Origin: Thermothelomyces thermophilus ATCC 42464
Taxonomy: Eukaryota > Ascomycota > Sordariomycetes > Sordariales > Chaetomiaceae
Length of the DNA: 64,000 nucleotides
Direction: 5' to 3'
Assembly (NCBI RefSeq): GCF_000226095.1
Contig: NC_016474.1
Coordinates: forward strand, 1,922,001-1,986,000
A model generated the notes under the pieces. It worked only from the letters and a program-made list of their open reading frames with translations, was not told the DNA's origin and ran no database searches. The position numbers and the translations under genes are program-made. How positions within the stretch are numbered: position 1 is the first letter of the stretch; each line of letters begins with the position of its first letter. Of this stretch, positions 9,572 through 19,577 are shown piece by piece.

Positions 9572-12500
9572 TTAGTCGGTGTTGTGAACCGTGTCATGAG
9601 TGCCATTGACTAGCGGCCGAGCCTGTGTAGCCTCGGCCTCAGAGGTTGGGGAGATTGGATGGTTCCCGGCTCCATTCGTCGTTGGCGTGACCAGCGTTGG
9701 CCATCTCCGGCCATTGACAGCCGTTGTCTCCGCATCGGACGGGGCGCCCGAAGGGGATGCGTGCACACCGTTCGGCATAATTGGCGACTCAGCATCGACC
9801 ATTGGGCTGTCCAGGCCCTGTTCCTTGGAGAGCCTGGTCGAGGTTGAGTTCTCGCGCGAGACCGCCCCAAAGCCACGACGCGACAGCCGCTGTCTCCGGA
9901 AAGGCGATGGGCTCGCCTCTGCGAGGCTCGGCTTATCTTCCGAGACAAGTTCGCCGTTGATGTAGTGTTTGTTGCTCGGTGCAAACCCGCCGAGGCCGTC
10001 CGCATCAGGGTCGTGCCTCCACTTTTGGCGAGGTGTCCAACTTGCGCACTGCATCTCGTTCTCTGGGAGCTCGCAGTACGCCATCGTAAGCCTTACGTTG
10101 CGAAGATGCTGAATCGTAGGGATGATGAATAAGAAGTCGGAGGCCTACACGCGTGTTAGGAACGACAGTTGGGGTATGATGAGGGGCCCAGGGTCAGCGC
10201 ATACCTTGACGAAAAACATGTCCATGGCAGCAAACTTCTCCCACGCTTCGGCTCGGAGACTCTCAAGCGTGCGATAGCCCAGGCGGCGGGGGTCATTGCC
10301 TTGATAGTAGCCCTGGAGCTGTTCACCCAGCTCGAAGAGGCTCGGCGTTGTGAGCGCATACCGATCTGACTCGAGTCGCCAGATGGCGCGCTTGGCGACG
10401 GGCGAGGCGGGTATCCGAGCCCAGCCAGTGTCTGAGGCATCAGTTAGCAATCCTCTCGGCAAGACATGTTTCTGCTGGATAAAAAAAAAAAAAAAAAAAA
10501 AAAAAAACTTACATCGCGAGAGGTCTAAATCCTTCTCCCCGAGAAGCAGGGCTACCTGCGTGTTGAGTAACCACTGTTCCCTGCCGTCGCGAGTTCCGTT
10601 CGCCTCCGGTTTGATGCAATCGTATCGAACGCCCTGCATGATGCTGAACTTCTCTGCTACCTCGGCCAGCTTCGGGTTGACAGCGCCGTCCAGCCAGCGC
10701 AAGACCGGTGGTAACTTCGCCAGCCGGGCACGCTCTTGCTCGAGACGTATCCGCCGTTGGTCGGCTTCCTTCGCCGCTCTCCTCCGCTCCATCTCCTCCC
10801 GAAGAGCGCGCTCCCTGCGTTCCTGCTCCTTCCTCTCCTCCTCTTCGCGTTTGCGTCTGGCCTCCTCAGCCGCTTCGCGCTCCAGCTTCTCCCGGCGTAA
10901 CCGCTCTTCCTCTTGTCGTCTCTTCCGCTCCTCTTCCTCCTTCAACCTCTTCTCTTCTTCCTCCTTCCTCCTCCGCTCCTCTTCCTCCCGCTTCTTCTTC
11001 TGTTCTTCCAGCAGCCGTCGCCTTTGCGCTTCCTCTCGTGCTTTGCGCTCTTCTTCCTCCCGTCTCTGCCGCTCTTCTTCCTCCTTCCGCTTCCGCTTCC
11101 GTTCCTCCTCTTCCTTCCGTCGCTGCTCTTCTTCTCGCTTCCGGGCTTCTGCCTCGGCAAGCTTCTTGGATTCCTCCTCACGCTGAAGCCGCTCCTTTTC
11201 CCTGGCCTCCTCTTCTAAGCGCCGCTTCTCCTCCTCCTTTCGTTTTGCGTCGCGCGCCCGTGCCTCGTGCTCGGCTTGCTTCCTCTTCTCGTCCTCTTCT
11301 TTCTCTTTGGAAGGCAAGGGTTTGTGTTCGGAGGCGTCCGTCACAGAGGGGTCGGCATCTGCCATCTCAACATCTGGGTCCTCGGACTTGACGTGAATGC
11401 TACCCTCGGAAGAGACCGACTTTCCAGATTCGCGGCGCCCATGATGAAGCAGCGTGTCCGTCTTCTTCAGCTTCGACGCGAGCTTCCGGTCTTCCTCCTC
11501 CCGCGTCCTGGACGGTGGTCGAGACCCTGGAGTGGAGCTTGATGAGGGTTCGCGAGGAGCAGATGCTTTGAGAAGCCTGTCGTCAGATTGGCTGGATTTC
11601 GGCCGCTTCTCCTTACCGTCGGCATCCAGTTTTCGCCTTTTGACCGGGGCGTCGCTACCGTCCTTTTCCGAAGACCCGAGGTGCGGCGGGGTGGCACTGG
11701 ACCTGTATCGCTTGCCAGTGCTCTCCCCGGAGACTGATAGCCTATCACGAGATTCGTCCCTCTTCAGAGCCTTGGTCCTGTCGTGATACTTTTCGGCCAT
11801 TTGTAGCTTGTCGAATTCATCTCGCGGGCTGGATGGCTCCTTCATCGAGGAAGCGTTGGAAGTCAAGCTGGGCCGCCGCTGCCTCTCTCGCTCGCCCTTC
11901 AGTTCCCGTCCGGATACAAGCTTTCGCCTCGGCTTTGTCGCTTCGCCTTCAGACGACACGGCAGCAAGGTCAGACTCGGCACGCTTGATCTTGGCCGCTG
12001 GCTTGCCAGCAGGCGACAATTCACGGTCCGAAATCGCAATGGTGGGAATACGGTCCTCTTTCTTTGGTCGTCCGGGTCCACGCTTAGGCGATGTTTGTTC
12101 ATCTTGGGCGGCAGTAAGCGAACCCGCTCGTCGTTTCTCTTTCGGGCTTGCGGATAGCTTCGAGGCGCTAGGTTTTTTGGGCTCACGGGTCGGGCTTCCG
12201 GCTTTCCTTTTGTTAGCCTTCCCAGCCTCGTCCTTAGACTCTGGCCGGCGCTTCGGCTCGCGTTCCGGCTCTCGCCGGCCAGGCGATCGGGTCCTCGAAG
12301 CCTCCTTGTGCGTTTTCTTGTACTCGTCGTAGGCAGTCTTCAGCATGTGCTCTTCCTCCATCCAGTTTGGTCCTCGGCGCCTCCTCGCAATCTCGTAATA
12401 TGTTTCACCTTTGAAACGGCGGGTGGGGTCGAAATCGGTCTGGTCGAGGAGGAGTCTAACAACCTTGATGTTCTCCTGGCCGATCGCGGCCAGCATAGGA

Positions 12501-14356
12501 GTCGAGTACTCGCTGTTCTGGCTCGGGATGGGGGGCGGGTCCGGGTTTGCCCTTCCCAAGGCCAGGAGGAGCTGCATGACGATATCATGACCCCCTCTGG
12601 CGGCGGCAACCATCGACTCGGGGTCGTCAAAGTTTTCCCTTACCTGAAGGATGCGGGTCACGGTCTCCTCGTCACCACGGGCGGCTGCTGCACGCAGCGT
12701 CTTGTCGTCCATAGGCATGTACAAGAGATGATTGCTGGTCTTCGTCGCGCGTACGGTGCCAAGCCTCCGCCCGGCGCTGGTGTGCATGGAGCTCGACGCG
12801 CCAGGCGACCTCCTTGGACTGTCGGGGCCGTATGATGAACGCGCATCCGCCAGCTCCGGATTATGCTCCTCCGAGGTTCGCCGTCGCTCGCCCATCTTTT
12901 GCTTGGCTTCCCGCAGAGCCTGTCTGATCTCATCTGCATAATCGAGATCATCATTCACCCTGTCAATCGGTTCTTGCCCATACGCATTAGCCTTTCGCGG
13001 GTTCACGCCGGCGTCCAGGAGGATCTTGACAACGTCCAGGTGACCATTTTCCACGGCATCGATCAGAGGCGTGTCCTTGTCGTTGTTGACGCAGTCGAGG
13101 TTGCAGCCGGCATCCACAAGCAACCTAACAATATCGTCGTATCCATTAAGCGCCGCGATCTGTAGAGGAGTGTTGCCCGCATAATCGGCCACGTTGATGT
13201 CCTCGGGTCGCTCTTGTAGCCGCTGTTTTGCAATCTCGTATTCGCCCTTGGCACAAGCCCTGGCAAGGAAGGTCTGGCCGTGCGCGTCGAGGTGCTTCTT
13301 GTGCGGCGCCATCTTGGCGGGAGACACGGTGGTTTCGGCGGTGGCAGGAGTTGCTAGACCACGTAGCTTGGAGCTGCGCGGGTGTGGGCTCCCACTTGCC
13401 GACGACTCGTCTGACTGGTAGTCGGTGGACTGGAGCGGAGCCGGTATTCGCTTCTTCTTCTGGCCGAGGCCGTTCGACGAGTGTCCGGGGAGCTGGGTCG
13501 AAACGCTGCGGCGATGTGTTCGCGCATGCGGCGAGGTGGACCGAGTCCGTGTCGAAGGGGGATGTGTTTCGTGATGCGATTTTTGGGGAGGGGGGTGGTG
13601 TTTGCGGGAGGCGTCAAGGCCCGAGCCCGAGGTGCGTTGACGGCGGATCTTCCGATTTTCAGTCTCGTCCTCCGAGTCAGGCCTTGATGCCTTGCGCTTG
13701 TGGGGCACCACCTTGTCTGGCGGTTTGCTCTTGTCCTTTGTCGAGGGTTTGGCCGAGTCCACAGGCGCGGATTCGGAATCCGACCTGGAGTTGGCGTTTG
13801 ACAAGCGGCGTCGCCGCTGCGCGTGAGGTGGAGACCCCGGCGCGGAGCTGAGGCCGCTGGATCCGTCCTTGGCCTTCGGCTTGTCCAGCTGTTTTTTCTT
13901 CTTGTCGAGAGCGGCTGTAGTGCTTTCGTTCAGTCCATTTCCGGCACCCGACGTGGGTCGATCCGGTTTTTCAGGGCGGTCGCCTCTGTCGCCCTTGTCA
14001 CCTTCACGCTCCTGCTTCGGGTGAGATTGCTTGCGGTCCAGCGCCGAGGAAGGCCCGTCTTCTGCATCGCTCTTCTCATGCTTGATGATCTTGCGTGCTT
14101 TCGACGGCGAGTGGCCGTCTTTGCCTGGCAGCACGATCGTCTCCGCGTCCGAGTTCCCGTCGGCGCCTCCGTCTTCGTCACTGGGGCGTGCACCGGGCTC
14201 ACTCGGCTTGCTGTCCTTCAGAGGTATCTCGGGTTTTGCGGCACTTGATGGCTGGGTCACGCTGGAGGACTTGAGCTGATCGGAGTTGCTGCCTGGCCGC
14301 TTGGGAGAAGCAGCAGGCTTCGTAGAGGCGGGCTCGGCAGCATTCTGCGCATCCAT
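9572..14356 (-). CDS. Large ankyrin-repeat protein, Hos4-like (Set3 complex)
   Basis: Three exons (14356-10513, 10431-10205, 10144-9572) give 1547 residues. Residues 1-350 are Ser/Lys/Asp-rich and disordered. Ankyrin repeats lie at ~355-468 (DYAGNTPLQIAALNGYDDIV, TPLIDAVENGHLDVVKILL) and in a diverged second set at ~545-680. An AT-hook-like KRGPGRPKK lies near residue 757. Residues ~1015-1205 are an almost uninterrupted Glu/Arg/Lys helix. A conserved C-terminal domain follows (LPPVLRWLDGAVNPKLAEVAEKF), then a Ser/Thr-rich tail. The architecture resembles Hos4, the ankyrin subunit of the Set3 histone deacetylase complex, so a chromatin role is inferred; the yeast protein is shorter. Intron 1 (10512-10432, 81 nt) carries a T27 run, and its CTAAC branch sequence is close to the acceptor. 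Intron 2 is 60 nt. Both are multiples of three. Confidence 0.85.
10481..10507. repeat. A27/T27 run inside intron 1 of the ankyrin gene
   Basis: Twenty-seven A on the plus strand, so T27 in the transcript, directly after the GTAAG donor. It fills a third of the 81-nt intron. Confidence 0.95.
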
Positions 14357-15543
14357 GTCATTTATTCAAGAAGACAACCGCCGTCCTGCACCATCCTGGT
14401 CGCTGGGAGATGAGACGTTAAACAGCGCGGAACAGGGTTGCGCGGTGATTGATTTGAATGTTGAGAGAAGGTTCGCACCAAACAAGCCGAGATCGAGGTG
14501 ATGGAGATGGGTGCCTTCTTTGGTGGGAGAGCCTAGCACGGACACCCAGAACAAGCCGGCGACACGCAAAGGGAAGAAGGACAGGGGCCCAGCGGGTTGG
14601 AAGCGGGCACGGCAGCGCACAAAGGCTTGAAAATTGAAACGCCGAGCCACGAGGGGGTTGGAACAGTGACTAGACGGCTAGACTGCGCCGAATGATATGG
14701 CGTGCACTGATAAAAACGAAAGCGTTGTCGATTAGTTAGAGATGATGGTGGATTGCTTGTGAAATTGTTGATGGTGTGTTTCTGCAAAGAGGAGGCGCTG
14801 GAACGGGACTCGAACCGTGGATCGAAGCTGCGCTTGGCTGGAGGCAAGAGAAAGCGGCCTGCAGCTGGGCCGGATACTCCGTACACTAGTGTAGGCGGAG
14901 CTCGTCAACCCTCTTCCCCCCCAAGATCAAAGGTCTGATCGCCACCTCTGCGATTGGCTGGCTCAGGCTACGGTGGACTGTTTGACCCTTGCGTGCATTG
15001 TGTACTACTGTGTATGTACATTGAACGCGGCCGACAGGGGAGGAGGGGTTTGCGAGCCTGGGCGGGCGTCGTTTGAAATTGCACCGTGCCGGTTGCGGTT
15101 TCGAGCCTTCTCTCCTGCATGGAGCTGGGCACGGGGACATCCTTGCTCGTGCCCGCTGCTGCCTGTTTCTGTTGCCAATGCCGAAGGGTTCAGGCCAAGT
15201 TACCAGTTTGAATTTCAATTTTGGGGGAGCCGGGACCTTGAAAAATTCTTAGTCTCGCAGCCAAACTTCATCAGGTGCGGCATGCTGCGTATGTACAATT
15301 TGCAAGCTCATCGTACCGAGTCATGACCGAATTGGTGCAGTTCTGGTCCACCAACCCGAGCCCGTCATGATTCACGAAAGCTCGGATGCGGCGTGCTCTT
15401 TTGTTGGGCGCGTTGGGTCCTCATAGGCCCGCTTTTCTACCCCCGCCCCTCTCCCCATCTTGGAGCGCTCAGTCTTCTCGCCTCCACTGAACCGGGGGGA
15501 GACCGTCGTCAAAAGAACGGCACGATAACAACTCAGGCGCCCC
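14357..15543. other. Divergent promoter, ankyrin gene / ALKBH6 gene
   Basis: The 1.2 kb between two outward-pointing starts. TACTCCGTA lies at 14875-14883. A perfect tRNA B-box-like word, on the minus strand, lies at 14816-14806, but no tRNA can be folded around it. No other gene seen. Confidence 0.65.
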
Positions 15544-16369
15544 ATGGATTCCTCCTACGCATCGTTCCATCTCCCAGCGTCGTTAGAGGCCTGCAGGATA
15601 GGGTCCCTACCGCCGGCGGCATACTACATCGCGGATTTCATTAGCGAGCAAGAAGCGGAAACAATCCTGCGCAAGGTAGCTCAGAGACCCGGCACGCTGC
15701 ACCCTAGGGCCCCCAGTACCTTCTAACAAGGACGTCGCGAAGGTTGAAACGGCACCCAAGGCGAGATGGAGACAACTTACGCATCGTCGGCTACAGACAT
15801 GGCCCTCGGATCTGGTTAAAGACACTCTCGTCGACGCCCGGCCGCTCCCGGACTGGCTGGAAGAGCCCGTCGTCTCGCGCATCCTCTCGATCCCGCTTTC
15901 AGACGGTCAACCGAACATATTTGCGAACAGCCCTCATGGGCGGCCGAACCATGTGCTCATCAACGAGTACCCCCCCAACACGGGCATCATGCCGCACAAG
16001 GACGGCAGCGCCTACTACCCCGTGGTCTGCACGGTGAGTCTCGGCTCGAGCCTGTGTCTCAACTTATACAAGAGCAAAGAGGATGGTGGCCTGGACCCAA
16101 ACCCGATATGGAGGATCTTGCAGGAACCGCGCAGTCTCTTGATCACGACGGCAGATGTCTATTCCGAGTATCTCCACGGCATCGAGCCGATATCCACCGA
16201 CGTAGACATTTCGGGGAAAACCATCGCGAATTGGAGCCTTCTACGCTCGCCATCTCTCTTTGAGAATGGTGTCAACCAGCGGCAGACGCGCATCAGTCTC
16301 ACATACCGCGATGTGCTGAAGGTCTCCAAACTGGGCAACAAGCTCGGGCCGATGTTCAAGCGCGCGTGA
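15544..16369 (+). CDS. ALKBH6-like Fe(II)/2-oxoglutarate dioxygenase
   Basis: Two exons, 15544-15675 and 15743-16369, giving 252 residues. The intron has donor GTAGCT and a CTAAC branch point. The protein starts MDSSYASF and enters the family's PPAAYYIADFISEQEAE segment, then APKARWRQLTHRRLQTW. The iron triad is visible: H129 and D131 in MPHKDGSAYYP, and H189 in EYLHGIEP; the 2-oxoglutarate arginine is in the terminal RISLTYRD. The spacing and length match ALKBH6 rather than ALKBH1 or ALKBH2. AlkB enzymes remove alkyl groups from nucleic acids; the substrate of ALKBH6 is not settled. Its stop is only 38 bp from the stop of the convergent polyprenol reductase gene, so the 3' UTRs must overlap. 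Confidence 0.92.
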
Positions 16370-16407
16370 ATAATGTCCCAAGAAAGACTGAGCAGGAACG
16401 CCGTCGT

Positions 16408-17423
16408 CTAGAAGATGAATGGGATCATATTCCACTTGTTTGCGACAGAGCCGATGCCGAACGTTTCGCCGTACCATTTGCGGGTTCCCGCTGCGGTTAC
16501 TCCGAGGTTGGTTGCCACGAACAAGAGGGCGCACACCATCGTCCTGTTCAACCACACACCGCGAGGGGCCGTCGCGATGGCTATGGAAAGGTAGAGAAGA
16601 CACTCGCAAGTATAATGCGGACAGATGTAGTGTCGGAACATGCCAGCGGTCGGTAACGAATACTTCTTCAGTTCGGCAAGGTGCTTGTGACACCAATACT
16701 GGTTGATCCAAGCGAACAGGAACACCGGGGTTGCCGCGGCCATCTTCAAGAGGGACTGCGCATCGTCTGCGTGGCCGGCCGGGTTCAAGATGGCATCTGT
16801 GCTACCGTCAGCAGCCTGGCTTTGCAGTCACGCCTAGAGCCTAACGCCTTACGAGATCCCTCCACCCAGACCGATAGGTTGATGGTGAAGTAGAAGAGAA
16901 AGCCCAGCAACCAGTGCACGACCCACATAGTCGATTTGGACGGTTTAATGATGGTCCAATGCTCAAATTCTCGTCTGGCGCTTTGCAGGAACATCATGAA
17001 CCAGCCTAGTGCCACTTGTCCCAACGTGGCAGACCGCTGACTTGCGGCAGCTTGGCTGTCCGCCACACAACGTAATACTGCCCCATCACAGAGGTACTGA
17101 ACAAGCCAGAATACGGAACATGCCAGAGACACGACATAGAAAGAGCTGAACCATGAATGCGGCACCTGCGACCAACATGTGACGGTGTCAATGAGCGAGA
17201 GTAGCCAGCCGCGGTTCGGAACTTCCTGGGGACGCCCATCCGCTGAGGGCTTCCGGGCCTTGCGAGCGCCGTAATCAACGAGGAGGGTTTTCGCATCATG
17301 CGGCAACACCGCCACTGCAAGCACACCTGCGGCCGAAAGAAGGAAGACAGCCTGGCAGCATTCTGCAGGCGTGGCGTGGGAGAGAGTTGTAAGAAGATAT
17401 TGCCAATGCCCGTCCCAGCCCAT
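16408..17423 (-). CDS. Polyprenol reductase (Dfg10/SRD5A3 family)
   Basis: Two exons, 17423-16853 and 16796-16408, giving 319 residues, close to human SRD5A3 (318). The intron runs from GTAAGG to CACAG and rejoins a histidine codon. The C-terminal half is the steroid 5-alpha-reductase domain, with HLAELKKYSLPT, the diagnostic CPHYTCECLLYLS, then AAGTRKWYGETFG and the terminal NKWNMIPFIF. Several hydrophobic spans (for example PAECCQAVFLLSAAGVLAVAV and WVVHWLLGFLFYFTI) fit a polytopic ER protein. The family reduces polyprenol to dolichol or acts in the newly described polyprenal route, supplying the lipid carrier for N-glycosylation. The ATG at 17423 (MGWDGHWQ) is the first in frame; residues 1-100 are less conserved, so the exact start is a little uncertain. 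Confidence 0.93.
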
Positions 17424-18754
17424 GCCGTCACGATTGAGAGGGGGAAAAGGAGAATATGCGAGGAAAACGGAAGTCCCTGTTGGATTTTGCCGACGCGGTT
17501 GGTTGGGAGGCGTGCTGGGGTATCGTGATACAACAGAGTCTGGTCAGGATATCGCGTCTTCCTACCTGCCCTGGTAAACTCGATGGAACCCAGCCCACTC
17601 GCCTCGGCTTCACCTTCTTCCGCACCGACCAGCTTGGCGGCCTACCTCCAGGGGCTTCAATCTGGTGGTAACTTAGTCTTCATGCCTAACTTCCCAACTT
17701 CAGCGAATTAGGGAGTGACCATCAGCTCGGATTGGGAGCTAGGAGCTCGCCATGGATAATTTCATAGAACGAGGGCCACTAGATTCCTCCCAACATATGA
17801 CCGCAAATGACACGACCCATCCATCATGCGGCTCCTTTCACGGCTATCAATAACACATTCTGCACTTTTGAGTCGTGTATATCGCCAGGCTCTTGGGGCG
17901 CAATAGCAGAACATTGAGCACTCCTTCTCTTGACGAGTCGTCTATACCGTTCTCCTAGGTAAAGTTCAGTCGCCCCATTAAACCCTGTCCAAGCAACCAC
18001 ACCAACATTGCCGTTGCCTCAGAATGGATGTTAAAGCTAACCTTGAACTTCTGGTTAACCGCCTGTATCCCCTTTTATCTCCCGCCCGCTTATCTTTCTC
18101 CCCCTTTCTCTTCGCATAAAAACGGGCTAGAATGTGTGGGCAAAGTCGTGGAGCAGTTGATGTTCATTTGTTCTCACCGCGCAGAGCTGAACCGCTGCTA
18201 CAGAGATCCCCTGGGCACCGACGTTGTATAGGTGCTCTAGGAGGGCGAAGCAAGCTGGAGCTGGGGTGAAACCGGGTTTGGGAAGAGCCTTGCAGAACAC
18301 TTGAGTAACTGGGCATCAAATGTGGAGGCGACTATGACTCGGTTCCGCAATCGAGTGACCCGATGAGGTGCTATTCACCTGTGGAAGTGGCTGTGCCAGC
18401 TTTAAATGAGCCAGAGAAGGACAATTGCTCTGGCTCGGGCAATCTCTGCGCGCGAGTCAATCGGCTGTGGTTGGGTGAAGCATAAGAGTGTCGAATATCG
18501 AGGGTAAAGAGATTGCGAAGCCGGGCTGACCTGGCACATTCTGTTGGTCGCGTCTTCGTGACACCATGGGGCACCAGTCAGCTGCCCTTGAAACAAGATT
18601 GGAGTTGAGGGACATGATCACTCGGTCACTGAGGCTAGGTCGTCAAACAGCAATCAAAATCATCAGCCGGCTCAAAGCAACGGGCTTCCAGATGAATAGC
18701 TTTGGACTAGGGAATCTTGGTATACTACAGGGCGGAGTCATGGTCTTTGTACAT
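17424..18754. other. Intergenic region between polyprenol reductase start and ATP synthase delta stop
   Basis: 1.3 kb with no supported gene. It should contain the promoter of the polyprenol reductase. Composition is near the window average; I see no repeat worth naming. Confidence 0.6.
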
Positions 18755-19577
18755 CTATTTCAGGTGAGCCTGGAGGGTCTCGAGGACCTGCGCATGGTTA
18801 GCGACTGTAGCAATGCCGTGTCCCTGTGTCAAACGTACCTCCAGCTCAATCTTCGCCTCAGCAATATCCTGCTCGCTGCCGTTACCGTTGGCGACCTTCT
18901 GCGCCTCGGCAATCTGGGCGCGGACGGCCTCCGGGCTGAAGTCCTCCAGGGGATATCCCTCAACAGCGTTGATGCTCAGAGCAGAGTTGGGCTGAACAAC
19001 GGCAAAGCCACCGGAAACTGCAATTCTTTCGTGTAAGCCACGGACATCCTTCCGCCCCAAAACTCCAACTCGGAACGTACGGAAAAACCGCTTGGTGCCG
19101 CTTTCCTCAATAACCTCAACAATTCCAGGCTTCAGCTGCTCGATCGACGGGACGTGGTGGGCAAGAACACCCATGTCGCCCGAGACGGCGGGGATGTTGA
19201 CCTGGACGGCGTCCTGGGACTTGTAGATGGACTAGATGAATGCGGGAAATAAACGATTAGCTCGAAGGAACAGCGCCACGGGTCGGGCATGGTCGGTCCC
19301 GGATCGCGTCGCGCGGACAACGGCGGCGGCATCATCTCCCGGACACCTTAAGCGTTCAATGAAATCGTACCTGGTGAGGGAGCGACAAGCTGAGCTTGAT
19401 CTGTCGGCCATGTTAGGGAGCTATTTCGCGGTTTCGCAACGAGGCACAACAATTGTGGAGGAGGAGGGCACTCACCTTGTCCGAGACGGCCTCGGCGTAG
19501 CCTCTGCGCTGAAGCGGAGCGCGGATGGCGGCAGGGCGCGCCCGGAGAGCCGCACGAGCGATGCGCAGAGAGTTCAT
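18755..19577 (-). CDS. ATP16: Mitochondrial F1Fo ATP synthase subunit delta
   Basis: Five exons on the minus strand (19577-19476, 19400-19371, 19231-19081, 19017-18839, 18787-18755), all GT-AG and frame-consistent, giving 164 residues; yeast Atp16 has 160. Residues 1-~28 (MNSLRIARAALRARPAAIR...) are Arg/Ala-rich without acidic residues, a typical matrix presequence. The mature part begins near EAVSDKIKLSLSLPHQSIYK and shows the family's beta-sandwich segment GDMGVLAHHVPSIEQLKPG, FFLSGGFAVVQPNSALSINA, and a C-terminal helical hairpin ending ETLQAHLK. It forms the central stalk with gamma and epsilon. Exon 2 is only 30 nt. The gene is nuclear-encoded and unlinked to other ATP synthase genes here. 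Confidence 0.97.

Noticed and set aside
10350-11186. Ser/Arg-rich frame on the plus strand
   Set aside because: It is the antisense of the Glu/Arg/Lys helix of the ankyrin protein.
14797-14830. tRNA-like 3' end on the minus strand (perfect B-box word GGTTCGAGTCC)
   Set aside because: The T-stem pairs only with a one-base change, no matching 5' acceptor strand or A box lies upstream, and no cloverleaf can be drawn.
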